This document shows, in pieces, positions 36,338 to 46,927 of a stretch of 64,000 nucleotides of DNA. Within the stretch, counting starts at the first letter, position 1; every line of letters starts with the position of its first letter. The notes under the pieces are model-generated. The model was not told the origin of the DNA. It made no database searches and saw only the letters and a program-made list of their open reading frames with translations. The stretch is from Acaryochloris sp. CCMEE 5410. GTDB lineage: Bacteria > Cyanobacteriota > Cyanobacteriia > Thermosynechococcales > Thermosynechococcaceae. Made by a program: the position numbers and the translations under genes. The stretch is taken from positions 3,286,001 to 3,350,000 of the forward strand of contig NZ_AFEJ02000001.1 in the NCBI RefSeq assembly GCF_000238775.2, given 5' to 3'.

Positions 36338-36437
36338 GTTCACATCAACAGACAAAAATCAAAAATCGAAGCCAAAGATACTCAAACATCATTCTCTGAA
36401 ATTAGTTCAACAACCGTAACACAATATATTTTTAGTG

Positions 36438-38291
36438 ATGCTAGATGCTGACATAAAGTCTCAACTGAGAGAAGCTCAAACTCAAACAGAGATTTTTACT
36501 ATCTTGAGTGATATTCGCTCCACAGACTTGTCCAGCTCAGATTACTTTTTTATTAGTCGATCGCTGAACAAAGCAAGTTCAGAATCTTGCTTAAACATCG
36601 CATATTTTTCTAATTACACTGTTGCTCCTCTACCTTCTTTCATTGAAGTACAGAGCGCTTTTCATAAAATTGGGGTTAGGAGCTATATAGGAGAGTACAA
36701 CCAGCACTATCAGGAAATACTAAACCCCAGTTCGTCAGCTCTCAGCTTTAGCCCTGATATTGCATTTTTACTATTATCCCTACACGAACTCTGCCCTACC
36801 ATCCTCAACAGTTTTACAGACCTTACGGATCAGCACAAACTAGATCAAAAAGAAATTATATTAGAGCATGTATTGGACTGGGTCAATCTAACTCTAGAGA
36901 GAACAACCGCTACAGTTTTTATCAGTAACTTTTTACAACCTACTTTTCCATCTTTCGGGATTGCAGATAGCCAGCAAGGCTATAGTGAAAATGAATTCTA
37001 TGTTGAGCTAAATCTCGCTTTAAAAAAGAAATTCCAAGCGAATCCTAGGGTTTATATTGTTGATATAGATAAGTTAGCATCCAGGTATGGCAAAGATCAG
37101 GCCATCAACTCAAAAATGTTTTTTATGGCCAAAGTTCTTTGGCATGAAAAGTTTTTGCCTACAATTGCTCAAGAGTTCATTCGATACCTCATCAGTTTTT
37201 TAGGTCAGACTAAAAAATGTTTGGTTTTAGATCTCGATAACACATTATGGGGTGGTGTGATTGGTGAAGATGGGATAGAGGGCTTAAAGATTGGGAATGG
37301 CGATCCCATTAGCGAAGCCTATCTTTCGTTTCAATATAAAATTGCCACGTTGAAAAACCGAGGCGTGATTCTTGGTATTTGCAGTAAAAACAATCAGGCG
37401 GATGCTTTAGAGGTCTTTGACACAAAAGTCGAAATGCCACTAAACATCGAAGATTTTTCAGCCATCGAAATCAACTGGAATCCCAAATATATCAATATAA
37501 AGAACATTGCCAAGAAGTTGAATATTGGGACTGACAGCATCGTCTTTATTGACGATAATCCTGTAGAGTGCAGTCTTGTTTCTCAAGCACTCCCTGAAGT
37601 AACGACTGTTCAATTACCGGCAGACCCAGCTCTTTACGCTGATGTTCTCGACAAAATTCTTGTATTTGAAAAATTTAATATCCTAAGCGATGATCTCAAC
37701 AAAGCAAAGCAGTATTCCCAGAATGAACAGCGTAAAGAAGAGAAAGAACGAATTGGAGATCTCAATTCATATCTACATAGCTTAGAGACGCAAGTTAAAA
37801 TCTGCTTGGCTACTGATCAAGATTTACCCAGAGTTCATCAGCTCTTTTCTAAAACGAACCAATTCAACCTAACCACTATCCGCTACTCGATGTCTGACAT
37901 TGAGGCATTCCATAAGCATGGACATGATTCGATTATAATTGTCTCTGTTCAAGATAAATTTGGTGACTTGGGTACTGTAGGATTAAGCTTACTCAAAAAA
38001 CGAGAGCATCAACTCCTGATTGACAGCTTCATACTGAGCTGTCGGGCCATGGGACGTGGTATTGAGACAGCATTGATCAATTACATCAAGCGAGAATATC
38101 TGTTAAGCCAAAAGTCGCTGAAACTCATGGGGGCCTATATTCCCACTAAAAAGAACATACCCACTAAAGACTTTTTTGAATCTCAAGGATTTGTTCTGGT
38201 ATCAGAGGGCACTAATGGGGAAAAATATTATGAGGTGCTATCTGAAGATGCATCAGAAGTTCCTTGCCCCTGGATAAATGTTACAGATTAG
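36438..38291 (+). CDS. FkbH-like HAD-IIIC phosphatase/glyceryl-ACP synthase
   Basis: About 617 residues in the FkbH layout: an N-terminal domain (1-250), a HAD domain with LVLDLDNTLWGG (nucleophile Asp near 264), CSKNN and IDDNPVE, and a C-terminal acyltransferase-like domain with DSFILSCRAMGRGIE. FkbH proteins take the glyceryl unit from 1,3-bisphosphoglycerate and load it onto an acyl carrier protein. An ACP gene follows 12 bases after the stop, matching that role. The ATG at 36438 is preferred to the GTG just before it. Confidence 0.88.
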   Translation: MLDADIKSQLREAQTQTEIFTILSDIRSTDLSSSDYFFISRSLNKASSESCLNIAYFSNYTVAPLPSFIEVQSAFHKIGVRSYIGEYNQHYQEILNPSSSALSFSPDIAFLLLSLHELCPTILNSFTDLTDQHKLDQKEIILEHVLDWVNLTLERTTATVFISNFLQPTFPSFGIADSQQGYSENEFYVELNLALKKKFQANPRVYIVDIDKLASRYGKDQAINSKMFFMAKVLWHEKFLPTIAQEFIRYLISFLGQTKKCLVLDLDNTLWGGVIGEDGIEGLKIGNGDPISEAYLSFQYKIATLKNRGVILGICSKNNQADALEVFDTKVEMPLNIEDFSAIEINWNPKYINIKNIAKKLNIGTDSIVFIDDNPVECSLVSQALPEVTTVQLPADPALYADVLDKILVFEKFNILSDDLNKAKQYSQNEQRKEEKERIGDLNSYLHSLETQVKICLATDQDLPRVHQLFSKTNQFNLTTIRYSMSDIEAFHKHGHDSIIIVSVQDKFGDLGTVGLSLLKKREHQLLIDSFILSCRAMGRGIETALINYIKREYLLSQKSLKLMGAYIPTKKNIPTKDFFESQGFVLVSEGTNGEKYYEVLSEDASEVPCPWINVTD

Positions 38292-38303
38292 GATAAATAA
38301 GTT

Positions 38304-38543
38304 ATGGCTGAAAATGGTGTCCAAGATAGAGTGAAGCTCGTTTTTTCCGACGTTCTAGACATCGATCTTCAAGCGATTTCAGATGATCTTGGCCCTGAAA
38401 ACTGTGATAGTTGGGATTCTATGAACAATCTACGACTCATTACAGCCTTAGAAGAAGAGTTCGGCATTAGTTTTTCGATGGAAGAAATTTCTTCCATGGT
38501 TGATATTAGCCGCGTATTTGAGCTCATTGAACGCAAAGGCTAG
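38304..38543 (+). CDS. Acyl carrier protein, FkbH partner
   Basis: 79 residues, four-helix ACP. The phosphopantetheine serine is in the motif WDSMNNLRL. It begins 12 bases after the FkbH stop and is followed by an acyltransferase. It is distinct from housekeeping AcpP (the usual DSLDTVE is absent) and is predicted to carry a glyceryl or related acyl group. Confidence 0.9.
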   Translation: MAENGVQDRVKLVFSDVLDIDLQAISDDLGPENCDSWDSMNNLRLITALEEEFGISFSMEEISSMVDISRVFELIERKG

Positions 38544-38605
38544 GTAGCTCTCATTTCATCACCAAGATTGGCCAATATGCTAAATATTTCAAGGACTATG
38601 CTGTA

Positions 38606-39133
38606 ATGGATGCGAGTAAAATTGTTCGTAGATTTTTAGTTCCATCACCTGCTATCACGCTGTATTATCTGGCTAAATCTGGCGCACAAATCAGTCCAAA
38701 AGCTGAGGTTGAACTTAGTCCACACTTTGCCATTGGTCGCCAATCTGTTGTCAGCTCGTTTACAAAGATTAAATCATCTGACGGTCCTTTAAAGATAGGT
38801 TCTAATGTCTCTATCTCAACTGGATGTTTTATTAGTTCTCAATATGGCGGACTTGAAATCGGTGATCATTGTTTGATTGGTCCAAACGTGTCGATTATTG
38901 GGAACAATTACAAATATACAGAGCTCGATACTCCATTGGAAAACCAAGGGATTACATCCAAAGGGATTGCGATAGGTAGAAATGTTTGGATTGGGGCAGG
39001 ATGCGTCATTTTAGATGGTGCCACTATTGGCAATAATGTCATCATCACGCCTAATTCTGTCGTGTCTTCTAAGCTGCCTGATAACACAATAGCCAGTGGT
39101 ACACCGGCTAAAGTTATTTTTAAACGCAGATAA
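38606..39133 (+). CDS. WbbJ-type hexapeptide acyltransferase
   Basis: 175 residues of left-handed beta-helix repeats (KIGSNVSISTGCFI, IGRNVWIGAGCVIL, IGNNVIITPNSVV). ASGTPAKVIFK is the usual C-terminal end. Such enzymes O-acetylate or otherwise acylate sugars. Following FkbH and ACP, it may use the ACP-bound group as donor instead of acetyl-CoA. Confidence 0.88.
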   Translation: MDASKIVRRFLVPSPAITLYYLAKSGAQISPKAEVELSPHFAIGRQSVVSSFTKIKSSDGPLKIGSNVSISTGCFISSQYGGLEIGDHCLIGPNVSIIGNNYKYTELDTPLENQGITSKGIAIGRNVWIGAGCVILDGATIGNNVIITPNSVVSSKLPDNTIASGTPAKVIFKRR

Positions 39134-39192
39134 TTATGAGTACAGACTCAGTATCTGATTTAGATCATTGACGACATGTCTTTCAGTCAAAT

Positions 39193-40314
39193 ATGGTTAA
39201 TATACTATTTGTTGCCGATAAATTAGCGTTAGGGAATGCCACTATTCATGGGGTAACACAATTATTTTCATGGTGGATTCCTAATTTTGATCCTGAAAAA
39301 TATCAAATCACTCTTTGCACATTTAGAGAAAAAGACAAAGCTGGAGAATACTTAGAAGACTGTGGCATCAAGGTAATTTATTTTAACCGCTCTAAATTCA
39401 GCCCAGCCATTTTTTTTGATCTGATTCAAACCATAAAATCTCATAATATTGATATTCTCCATTTACATGGCTATGGTGCATGGACTTATGGAAGAGTTGC
39501 TAGTATGCTCACTCGCATTCCAGCAGTTGTTCATGAGCATATGGTCGATGAAGATATGCCACCATACTTTCAGTTCTTAGATTACCTATTGTCTAGATGG
39601 ACGGAACGAGGAATCGCGATCTCCGATGCTGTTGCTAAATTTATGGAGGCCTCCAGGCATGTCCCATCCCACTTAATTGATGTCATTCCCAACGGTGTAC
39701 CTTTAGAAAAATTTAGAGAGATAGAGCCACATACAAACAATTCATGGAAAGACCAATTTTCTATCTCAAATAAGCATCATCTGGTAGGCATTGTTGGCAG
39801 ATTACATCCAATTAAAGGGCATAAATTTTTTTTGGATGCAGCCTCTATTGTTTTGAAATCCTACCCAAATGTTAGTTTTCTGATCGTCGGTGATGGAGAT
39901 TTACGGACTGAGCTACAGGAGCAGGCGCAAAGCTTAGGCATTGCAGACTCAGTAATTTTCACTGGTTTTCGCTCTGATGCATTTTCCATTATCTCAGAAA
40001 TGGATATTTTAGTGATTTCTTCTTTATCTGAAGGTGGCCCACTGACGCTGTTTGAGGCAATGGCAGCCGGGACAGCTGTGATTGCTACTAATGTGATTGG
40101 GCTCAGCCATTTCGTCAAACCTGGAGAATCAGGTTATCTCATTCCTTCTAAAGATGCTGAGGCTTTAGCTAATAAGATTTTAGAGCTGTTACTAGATCCA
40201 GAACTATGTAACAAGATGGGCCACAATGCTAAAGCTATCATTAGTCAGCATGACAATAACAGAACTGTAAGATTAATAGAGAAGTGCTATGAGGCAGTGC
40301 TTCAACACTCATAG
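39193..40314 (+). CDS. GT4 glycosyltransferase
   Basis: 373 residues, intact GT-B fold. GRLHPIKGHKFFLDA and the donor-binding SSLSEGGPLTLFEAMAAG (E-x7-E) are present. Local base composition is AT-rich compared with the window, as are neighbours to 44 kb. It likely adds one residue of the repeat unit. Confidence 0.9.
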   Translation: MVNILFVADKLALGNATIHGVTQLFSWWIPNFDPEKYQITLCTFREKDKAGEYLEDCGIKVIYFNRSKFSPAIFFDLIQTIKSHNIDILHLHGYGAWTYGRVASMLTRIPAVVHEHMVDEDMPPYFQFLDYLLSRWTERGIAISDAVAKFMEASRHVPSHLIDVIPNGVPLEKFREIEPHTNNSWKDQFSISNKHHLVGIVGRLHPIKGHKFFLDAASIVLKSYPNVSFLIVGDGDLRTELQEQAQSLGIADSVIFTGFRSDAFSIISEMDILVISSLSEGGPLTLFEAMAAGTAVIATNVIGLSHFVKPGESGYLIPSKDAEALANKILELLLDPELCNKMGHNAKAIISQHDNNRTVRLIEKCYEAVLQHS

Positions 40315-40433
40315 AAATCAGTTCCAATAGGTAGAACAGCGCAATTTTTCTCAAAAAATTTCTTGATTTTTTAAATCATCTAGAAAATTTTTATTAGTTT
40401 CAGATTTAAAGTTAACATGTGTCCCCACAGTGG

Positions 40434-41645
40434 CTAGTGTTTTATAAATCTAGTGCGAAATTTATCGACAAATAGTTGATGAAACTTCTTGCATTTATGA
40501 CCCGGCAATAAAAAGATGAAGTCATCATTCAGCCTCACAATTTGATGAGGATCATCTCCTACCCGATTAGTAGGCTTGCCGTCAATAAAGCCCCAGTAGC
40601 TACATTTATATCCAGCTTCTTTAGAAAGTTTAACAGCTAACGGACTACCAACATAATAGGGATAGCATAACTGATCAACTTCGTTATTAGGAAGCTTTTC
40701 TTGTATCAACTGTTTTGACGAAAGTAAATCATTGAATATTTCTTTTTCTAGATCTTCTGTGGTTTCATAATGACCTTGATTATCATGTTGATTCTTAAAG
40801 TCTTTTACCACTTTATATAAGGACTTTCTCCAATTCTTTTGGAGAAAGAAATCTTTTCCTCCACTATTACGAACAAATGTAGTGCAGTGTAATCGGAGAT
40901 TTTCATCATCAACATAACGTTTTTTACCACCCATTCTTGGTGAATATTCATATATGGGTGTTCCAAATTCTAATTGCCTATCCCATCTCTCATGGCCATT
41001 ACTTTTAACAATCGGTACATTATGATTCCCAATAGCATAGTCAAAGGATGGATTCAAAAAGTCAATAATTTTGGATGATGTATGAACTTGAGAATGGTAT
41101 AGGGTGTGAGACTGAAAGTCGAATACACCAGATTGATACATGATAGAAATTTCTTCCCATGTACAATATGGCTCAGAAGAGCGTTCACGCTGTATCAATA
41201 AGTCATGATCAACTTGTCCAGACCAAACATCTTCCAAATTATGATAGTTACGGCTTGATGACTGAATCAAGCCAGGAATTAAGAAGCATGTAGCATACAT
41301 GCCATATTTCTTGAGCAGTGGATAAGCAAAGGTCCATAAACTGCCCCAACCATCATCAAAGGTCAATAGAACTGAACGTCTAGGTATCGGCTTATTAGCC
41401 AAGATAATCTCTAAAAACTCAGCTGCTTTAAGCGTTTGATAATGATTTTCCTTTAAATATTTGAGTCTTTGCTCAAAAACCTCAGGCGCTACCGCATGAA
41501 AGGTAAAAACCGGTATTTCATCAATAACTTCTGAGGTACTATCAAAAATAAAGCTTGGATATGAACCTTGAAAATAAGCTTTGACCTCTGGAATATTTTT
41601 TCTATATATATTTTTTAATTTAAGAGATGTTGAACGGATATTCAT
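40434..41645 (-). CDS. NodB-type polysaccharide deacetylase
   Basis: 403 residues. The NodB motifs LLTFDDGWGSLW and DFQSHTLYHSQ supply the catalytic Asp and the metal-binding Asp-His-His set. Its C-terminal part (PYYVGSPLAVKLSKEAGY, VGDDPHQIVRLND) completes the domain. No signal peptide is obvious. It likely removes acetyl groups from an N-acetyl sugar in the exported or growing glycan. It is transcribed opposite to its neighbours. Confidence 0.85.
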   Translation of the reverse strand: MNIRSTSLKLKNIYRKNIPEVKAYFQGSYPSFIFDSTSEVIDEIPVFTFHAVAPEVFEQRLKYLKENHYQTLKAAEFLEIILANKPIPRRSVLLTFDDGWGSLWTFAYPLLKKYGMYATCFLIPGLIQSSSRNYHNLEDVWSGQVDHDLLIQRERSSEPYCTWEEISIMYQSGVFDFQSHTLYHSQVHTSSKIIDFLNPSFDYAIGNHNVPIVKSNGHERWDRQLEFGTPIYEYSPRMGGKKRYVDDENLRLHCTTFVRNSGGKDFFLQKNWRKSLYKVVKDFKNQHDNQGHYETTEDLEKEIFNDLLSSKQLIQEKLPNNEVDQLCYPYYVGSPLAVKLSKEAGYKCSYWGFIDGKPTNRVGDDPHQIVRLNDDFIFLLPGHKCKKFHQLFVDKFRTRFIKH

Positions 41646-42568
41646 TGTTAATCCAAAAGAAAAATTAATTTTTTAAATCCAAAAATATCAAAACAAGTTA
41701 ACAAACATTCCTTCTCTCAATATCATCTTATTTCGATTATGCTAAATAAGAAATCTGGACAATCACAGATATCAATTTATAGCTTTTATCTACTACTACA
41801 AGCGACCACGATGGTTAATAGCTATTGAGCATTAAATATTACTTTAGTCATTTAATATTGATATATATACTTTTTGATTTAGACCAGTCTTGAGAACAGT
41901 CGGACGACTGCGTTATATCTTTTAGTCGAATTAGCGCAAGTAAACTACACCTAGCACGATACAGTAAGTAGCTGTATCCATTTACTCATTTCAACGCTGC
42001 AGAGGTAGGACAAAGTCATATATATCCCACATTAAACGTATACATTGTCTTTTTACCCATAAACGATCTCAAACGTCAGGCTAGTATATTATCTTAGCAA
42101 ACTGCTTATTTTATCAGCTTCAAGGAAAATTGCCCTATTTCGTAAAACCCTTAGCTGCAAAACCTAATCTTACTCAACCACCAGAGCCTTAACCTAAAGC
42201 CTGCTAAACATTCATATGACCGTCGAATATCTTATTCTTATATAGCTTAGAGAGCTACTACAATAGCAATGGAACACGAACGGTGATCATCGACTCTCTC
42301 CTATTTTGAGAGAATGCTAAAGAATTCTCTCTCATTACTTAATTTTACATCATCGTCCAATTTTTTGAGATTACATGTCATCTATAGTCTTGAAGATCGC
42401 TTTCATTTCTGAGTTTGTCGCGCATGTCTAACGAGTCGGTTCTTGTCAAGATATGGAAGCGATAGCCTTAGCCATAGCAGAAAGTAGCACAAATAATCGT
42501 ACAGTATGTATGGCTTATTGATATCTAATAGTCCAATTCTTGGTTTTTAAGGGTCAGAGGCAAATTCT
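41646..42568. other. AT-rich intergenic region, 923 bp
   Basis: No gene, RNA or repeat could be supported. It separates the divergent deacetylase and flippase genes and presumably holds both promoters. Confidence 0.5.
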
Positions 42569-43987
42569 TTGAAATTTATAAGAAAGATAATTAATGCTAT
42601 CGATTTCTCATATTTTTTCACTTTTCTCAGTGAAGCAACTCTAGGAGTTACATTTTTACTTTACATTTTTATTGCGCGTGTTGTTGGCCCAGGGCAATAT
42701 GGTATTTTCTCAGCAGCAGCTTCCCTAGGCGGGATATTAGCTTTTTTCACACAGTTTGGCTTTTCGGCTTTAATCAATCGTGAGGTTGCTAATAATCCTA
42801 AAGAAGGGGCAAAAAACACCTATTTATATTTATTTATTGAATCACTTAATTCCTTATTTATCTTACTACTGCTTTTACCGTTATCGATTGTTCTTGGGTT
42901 TCAAGACAAAGGTATACTAATTTGTTTTTGCCTCACTATTTCTGAAATTTGTAGGGGTGCAAAACAGACTGTCAGAGGTGTATATCGTGGCAACTCTCAA
43001 TATAAATCTGAGACTATCTTGCTTGCATCTGAGAGAATCATTTTAGGAATAATTGCTAGTCTAGTATTAGTAATCTCTAAAGATTTATTTTTCGTCACTG
43101 CTGCCTTTGCTGGCGTACGCATTATTGATTTACTCGTAGTAATATTTATTTTAAGTCGACAATTTACTTTATTTTCAGCCATAAACTCGCAAACCGTTTG
43201 GAATGCTGTCAAAAAAGCTTATCCTTTTGCGCTTACAGGGATTCTATGGGTCGTATACTATCAAATCGATCTATTAATGCTCAATACTTTATCAACGTCT
43301 GAGCAAGTAGGTTTCTATAGTGCATCATATAGAATTTTTGAAATCTTCTTAACTCTACCCAGAATTATTTTCCTGGTATCTTTTACAAAACTGGCTCGTC
43401 ATAACTTCAATGACAAGCCAAAACTCTCTACAGAGTTATTCAATTCAGTTATCTTACTAATTTTATTCGTTTTACCTTTTATTATTGCAGCTGGTTTACT
43501 ATCTGTTCCATTAGTCAATACAATTTATGGCAGCAGTTTCTATGCAGCAATTCCATCTTTAATTATCCTTCTACCTAGCTTAGGGATAAAGATGTTTGGA
43601 ACGTTAATTCAATATTTTTTTGAAGCAACTAATCGGGAAAAAATTTTACCGCCGCTTCTTTTGACAACTGTTATCTTCAACATTAGTGCGAATGCTATTC
43701 TTATTCCACTATGGGGTGCTCTTGGTGCAGCCTTAGCAACATTAATCAGTGAATTTATTTTCACTATATTTGGATCAACGATGCTGATTCGAATCAAATT
43801 TCATAGAATTGGTTTCACCATACTCTACATCGCACTTTTATGTCTATTAGTCTCATTAATCCCTTCCCTAATTTTTTATAAAGTCAATATTTATCTTTGT
43901 CTTGCAAGTTTTGTTATATGTGTATTGCTTATCGCTGTGATCACCAGAAAATACAAGAAATCATCCATTAAACCAAGAACACTTTGA
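42569..43987 (+). CDS. Wzx-type polysaccharide flippase (MATE/MVF superfamily)
   Basis: 472 residues with about 12-14 hydrophobic helices. The N-terminal ARVVGPGQYGIFSAA block and the later PLVNTIYGSSFYAA are typical of Wzx/RfbX proteins. It moves lipid-linked oligosaccharide across the cytoplasmic membrane. The start is a TTG at 42569 with weak Shine-Dalgarno support. No Wzy polymerase was seen in the window. Confidence 0.88.
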   Translation: MKFIRKIINAIDFSYFFTFLSEATLGVTFLLYIFIARVVGPGQYGIFSAAASLGGILAFFTQFGFSALINREVANNPKEGAKNTYLYLFIESLNSLFILLLLLPLSIVLGFQDKGILICFCLTISEICRGAKQTVRGVYRGNSQYKSETILLASERIILGIIASLVLVISKDLFFVTAAFAGVRIIDLLVVIFILSRQFTLFSAINSQTVWNAVKKAYPFALTGILWVVYYQIDLLMLNTLSTSEQVGFYSASYRIFEIFLTLPRIIFLVSFTKLARHNFNDKPKLSTELFNSVILLILFVLPFIIAAGLLSVPLVNTIYGSSFYAAIPSLIILLPSLGIKMFGTLIQYFFEATNREKILPPLLLTTVIFNISANAILIPLWGALGAALATLISEFIFTIFGSTMLIRIKFHRIGFTILYIALLCLLVSLIPSLIFYKVNIYLCLASFVICVLLIAVITRKYKKSSIKPRTL

Positions 43988-44102
43988 ATGTATTAGAGAA
44001 ATTGCTATCACTCTTATACGTGTTCAGTAAAAACAAGAAGACTTTCCACATCATGATGAGTCAGATCATTGCTGTACTCAATCATCTGACTCATTCTTAG
44101 AA

Positions 44103-45545
44103 CTACGGGCTATAGTAATTCCAAGTCAACTTACTACGCCGATAATATTCTTTTTCCCAAAGGGATGGGCGATCTGGGCGAGGGTTAGGTGCAGGATTTT
44201 GGTAAATTTTGAGCTCTTGGTGATTCAGGACTACTAACTCTTCTCGCCAATCTCCTGTCACATCTGCAATATATAAACGATCTGCTACTGTCTGAAACTT
44301 ATCAACAAACTCTCCAGTCAAAGGCTTAAATAAACCGACATCTCCCGGTTCATGTCTTTCTTTCGCTGCTGCTAATTGCTTAGGCTCCCCTGTCCAGTGA
44401 ATAGGGACAATCACTTCTACACCTTTTGTTGTCCAACCATTCGGTGCTACGTTTTCAATTTTATAAATGTCGATTAGTTTGCCCGTTGAATCAAAAACAA
44501 ATGGTCTTTGGTCTTTGTAGCGACTACGACACCAAATCTCTAAACCAGGCTTCTCCAGATCAAAATCCCCAACAGCTGCATTTTGTGGTTCTTGATTTTT
44601 ATAATCGGCTTGCCAAAATAATTCTTTAGTATTGTATAGAAAGATACGATTATCTCCACCCTCCTCCAATGCAACGACTTCTAAGCCAGATGAGTCAGGT
44701 TTAACATCTGCTATAAATACTGAGTCTATATGGGGAGCATTTTGCAATTTTATTGGCAGTTGAAATACAATCTCTCCTAATGAATTGACGATATTACCGC
44801 CAATCACTTCATCCTTTCCATCACCATCTAAATCGACAACTCTCGCACCATTATGGGCAGGGCTATGGAAATCATCTTGGACCCAAAGTGGCTTGGGTTT
44901 CTCAGTCTTGATTAATTCTTCTATTGAATAAGCTGCTAGGTGCTTACCCAAACGATAGTTGGTATTAGTAGTAGCTTGCAGTAGGAGATCTTTATCTCCC
45001 TCACCTCTAAAATTTACTACAACTAAATGCTCCCAGCGCTGTACCTTTTTGGGCACATTTAATTGGACAATCTTTTTTGAATTTCCATTTTCACCATCGA
45101 CAATATGGAGTTTATTGTCTGATGACAAAAATAATACTTCTATTTTTTGATCTGAATCAACATCAGCGACTTGAAGTCCTGGAGCATGAAGGCCTGGTAG
45201 ACCTTGAGCCTCTGCTTTTTCTGTAACATGTATATCGACTTTCTTATCCCACAGTTTTTTACCTGTGCTATCAAAAACAGAAATCTGATTCTTTTGAGTA
45301 ATAATATAATCTCGCTGATCATCATTATTTAAATCATAAGCAATTAACCCACCAGAACCATCTTCAAATTCAGGCAAGTCTAATTGAATACGGATAGGCT
45401 CTATATTTGAGTATGGTATATTTTTGCTCTTTAAATTTTCAGATTCACATCCTTGTAAAATAACCATAAAGAAAATCAGAGATAAAAGTTTATCAGTATG
45501 CTTTATCAATATTTTTACCTCTTTCTTTAAAGATATTTTGCACAT
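44103..45545 (-). CDS. Lipoprotein with FG-GAP/VCBS-like beta-propeller repeats
   Basis: 480 residues. A lipobox (VILQGC) ends an N-terminal hydrophobic segment near residues 23-33, so it is lipid-anchored outside the cytoplasmic membrane. Repeated acidic loops (AYDLNNDDQRDYI, VADVDSDQKIEVL, VDLDGDGKDEVIG, VADVTGDWREELV) mark calcium-binding propeller blades. Similar folds bind or cleave polysaccharides, so it may handle the product of this locus. No catalytic site is recognised. Confidence 0.8.
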   Translation of the reverse strand: MCKISLKKEVKILIKHTDKLLSLIFFMVILQGCESENLKSKNIPYSNIEPIRIQLDLPEFEDGSGGLIAYDLNNDDQRDYIITQKNQISVFDSTGKKLWDKKVDIHVTEKAEAQGLPGLHAPGLQVADVDSDQKIEVLFLSSDNKLHIVDGENGNSKKIVQLNVPKKVQRWEHLVVVNFRGEGDKDLLLQATTNTNYRLGKHLAAYSIEELIKTEKPKPLWVQDDFHSPAHNGARVVDLDGDGKDEVIGGNIVNSLGEIVFQLPIKLQNAPHIDSVFIADVKPDSSGLEVVALEEGGDNRIFLYNTKELFWQADYKNQEPQNAAVGDFDLEKPGLEIWCRSRYKDQRPFVFDSTGKLIDIYKIENVAPNGWTTKGVEVIVPIHWTGEPKQLAAAKERHEPGDVGLFKPLTGEFVDKFQTVADRLYIADVTGDWREELVVLNHQELKIYQNPAPNPRPDRPSLWEKEYYRRSKLTWNYYSP

Positions 45546-46927
45546 GCATATGCATAACTATGCTTGCCAGACTTGAAACTGTTTAGTATCAAAAAACTCT
45601 CAAGTATTTGCACTATATGATACACCTCAGTACAGGATAAACGCTTGAGAGAGGCGATAGAGATAGGGTTTCACTAGTATCACCACTGTTCAAATGAACT
45701 CTATAATTCAATATAACGACCTCAAAAGTAGCTTCTACCCCCACCCGAATTTGTCCGCATATCCTGTTTAATCTTATGCTGGGTGGCTTGGTTCAACGTC
45801 AAAATCGTTAATCAGGGAGAATTAGCACGGTTTCTTGAAGGAAATGCCCACTCTGGCTCCAAGAATCTGCCTCCCAGTGAAAACGTTAGCAACTTTCTTT
45901 TAAGGATTATCGCCAAGCTCGTCATCAATGGAATGCCCATGCCACAGCCACGGGTGCTGAGGATTGAGCACATGATCTGGACGTTTAGCACGTACTTCCT
46001 ACAAAATTCAGAGCATTGAAGAAGTTGCTTTTTCTCTGCTGCTGTGGGTATCCAAAAAGCAAGACAATTCTAATCCTGACGGAGTAATGCGGTTGGTTGA
46101 GTATTGGTAGGGTAGCTTCTGCATATCTGGCCATGCCTGTAATGATGACCGCAAATTCATTGGTCAAATATAAATACGACATGGGATGCGCAAGACCTGA
46201 ACTCGTAATCACCACAAGTTCTTGCAAGCCCTTCGATTTGTATCTTGTACCTCATCGAACCATACATTCATAAACGTTCTATTGATCTAACCTGTTCACT
46301 TTATATCTTCTGTAGATATCAGCTCTAATGAGTCTAGGACATGGATCAGAAATATTATCAACGCAGTAAAATAGCCTAAAATTACTCCAGTCTCTGATCA
46401 AAGATCAAAGTTTATACCTATCCACAACTCACTATTTTTAAGGTATTGAAGTGCAAAATAAGATTTATTTTTATCTTTCAGAAGCTTATCAATCTAGTAT
46501 TTAATAGGGATAAAGCTTCTTAAACTCCTATTAATAACTGAAGTGTATGAGGGATAGCGACGGATCTAATCCAAGCTTAGGCTCTAAAAGATCTACTGAG
46601 GAACTTTTGAAGATTTATGGCGTCTAACTGTTTGTATTTTTGCTGAAGAAGATAAATATGGCTCACTGTTTTTAGCCTTTTTAGGATGAAGTTCGATAAC
46701 GGATAAATTCTCATCTAAACTTCACGGAGTTTTCACAGAAGCTTACTACTATCGTACTCATGTTGGTATTTGGTACTATCCCTAAATCTCATTTTTAGTG
46801 ATTAGTATCATGTATCCTACATAACTTCTTGCCTCACCCTATTGTCCTCATTGCTAACTGGCATAGGCAATATTCCTCGGTGAGTCTGACGCAAAGTTTC
46901 ATTCAGTTTTTCGCAGGTACGCAGCTA
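45546..46927. other. Long intergenic region, about 1.4 kb
   Basis: Only short frames without start signals or homology are visible. It may hold a decayed gene near 46060-46270, where several frames look protein-like without a consistent reading. No repeat or RNA was recognised. Confidence 0.4.

Noticed and set aside
45783-46019. 78-codon open frame in the long gap before the Crp gene
   Set aside because: Neither start signal nor recognisable sequence; at most part of a decayed gene.
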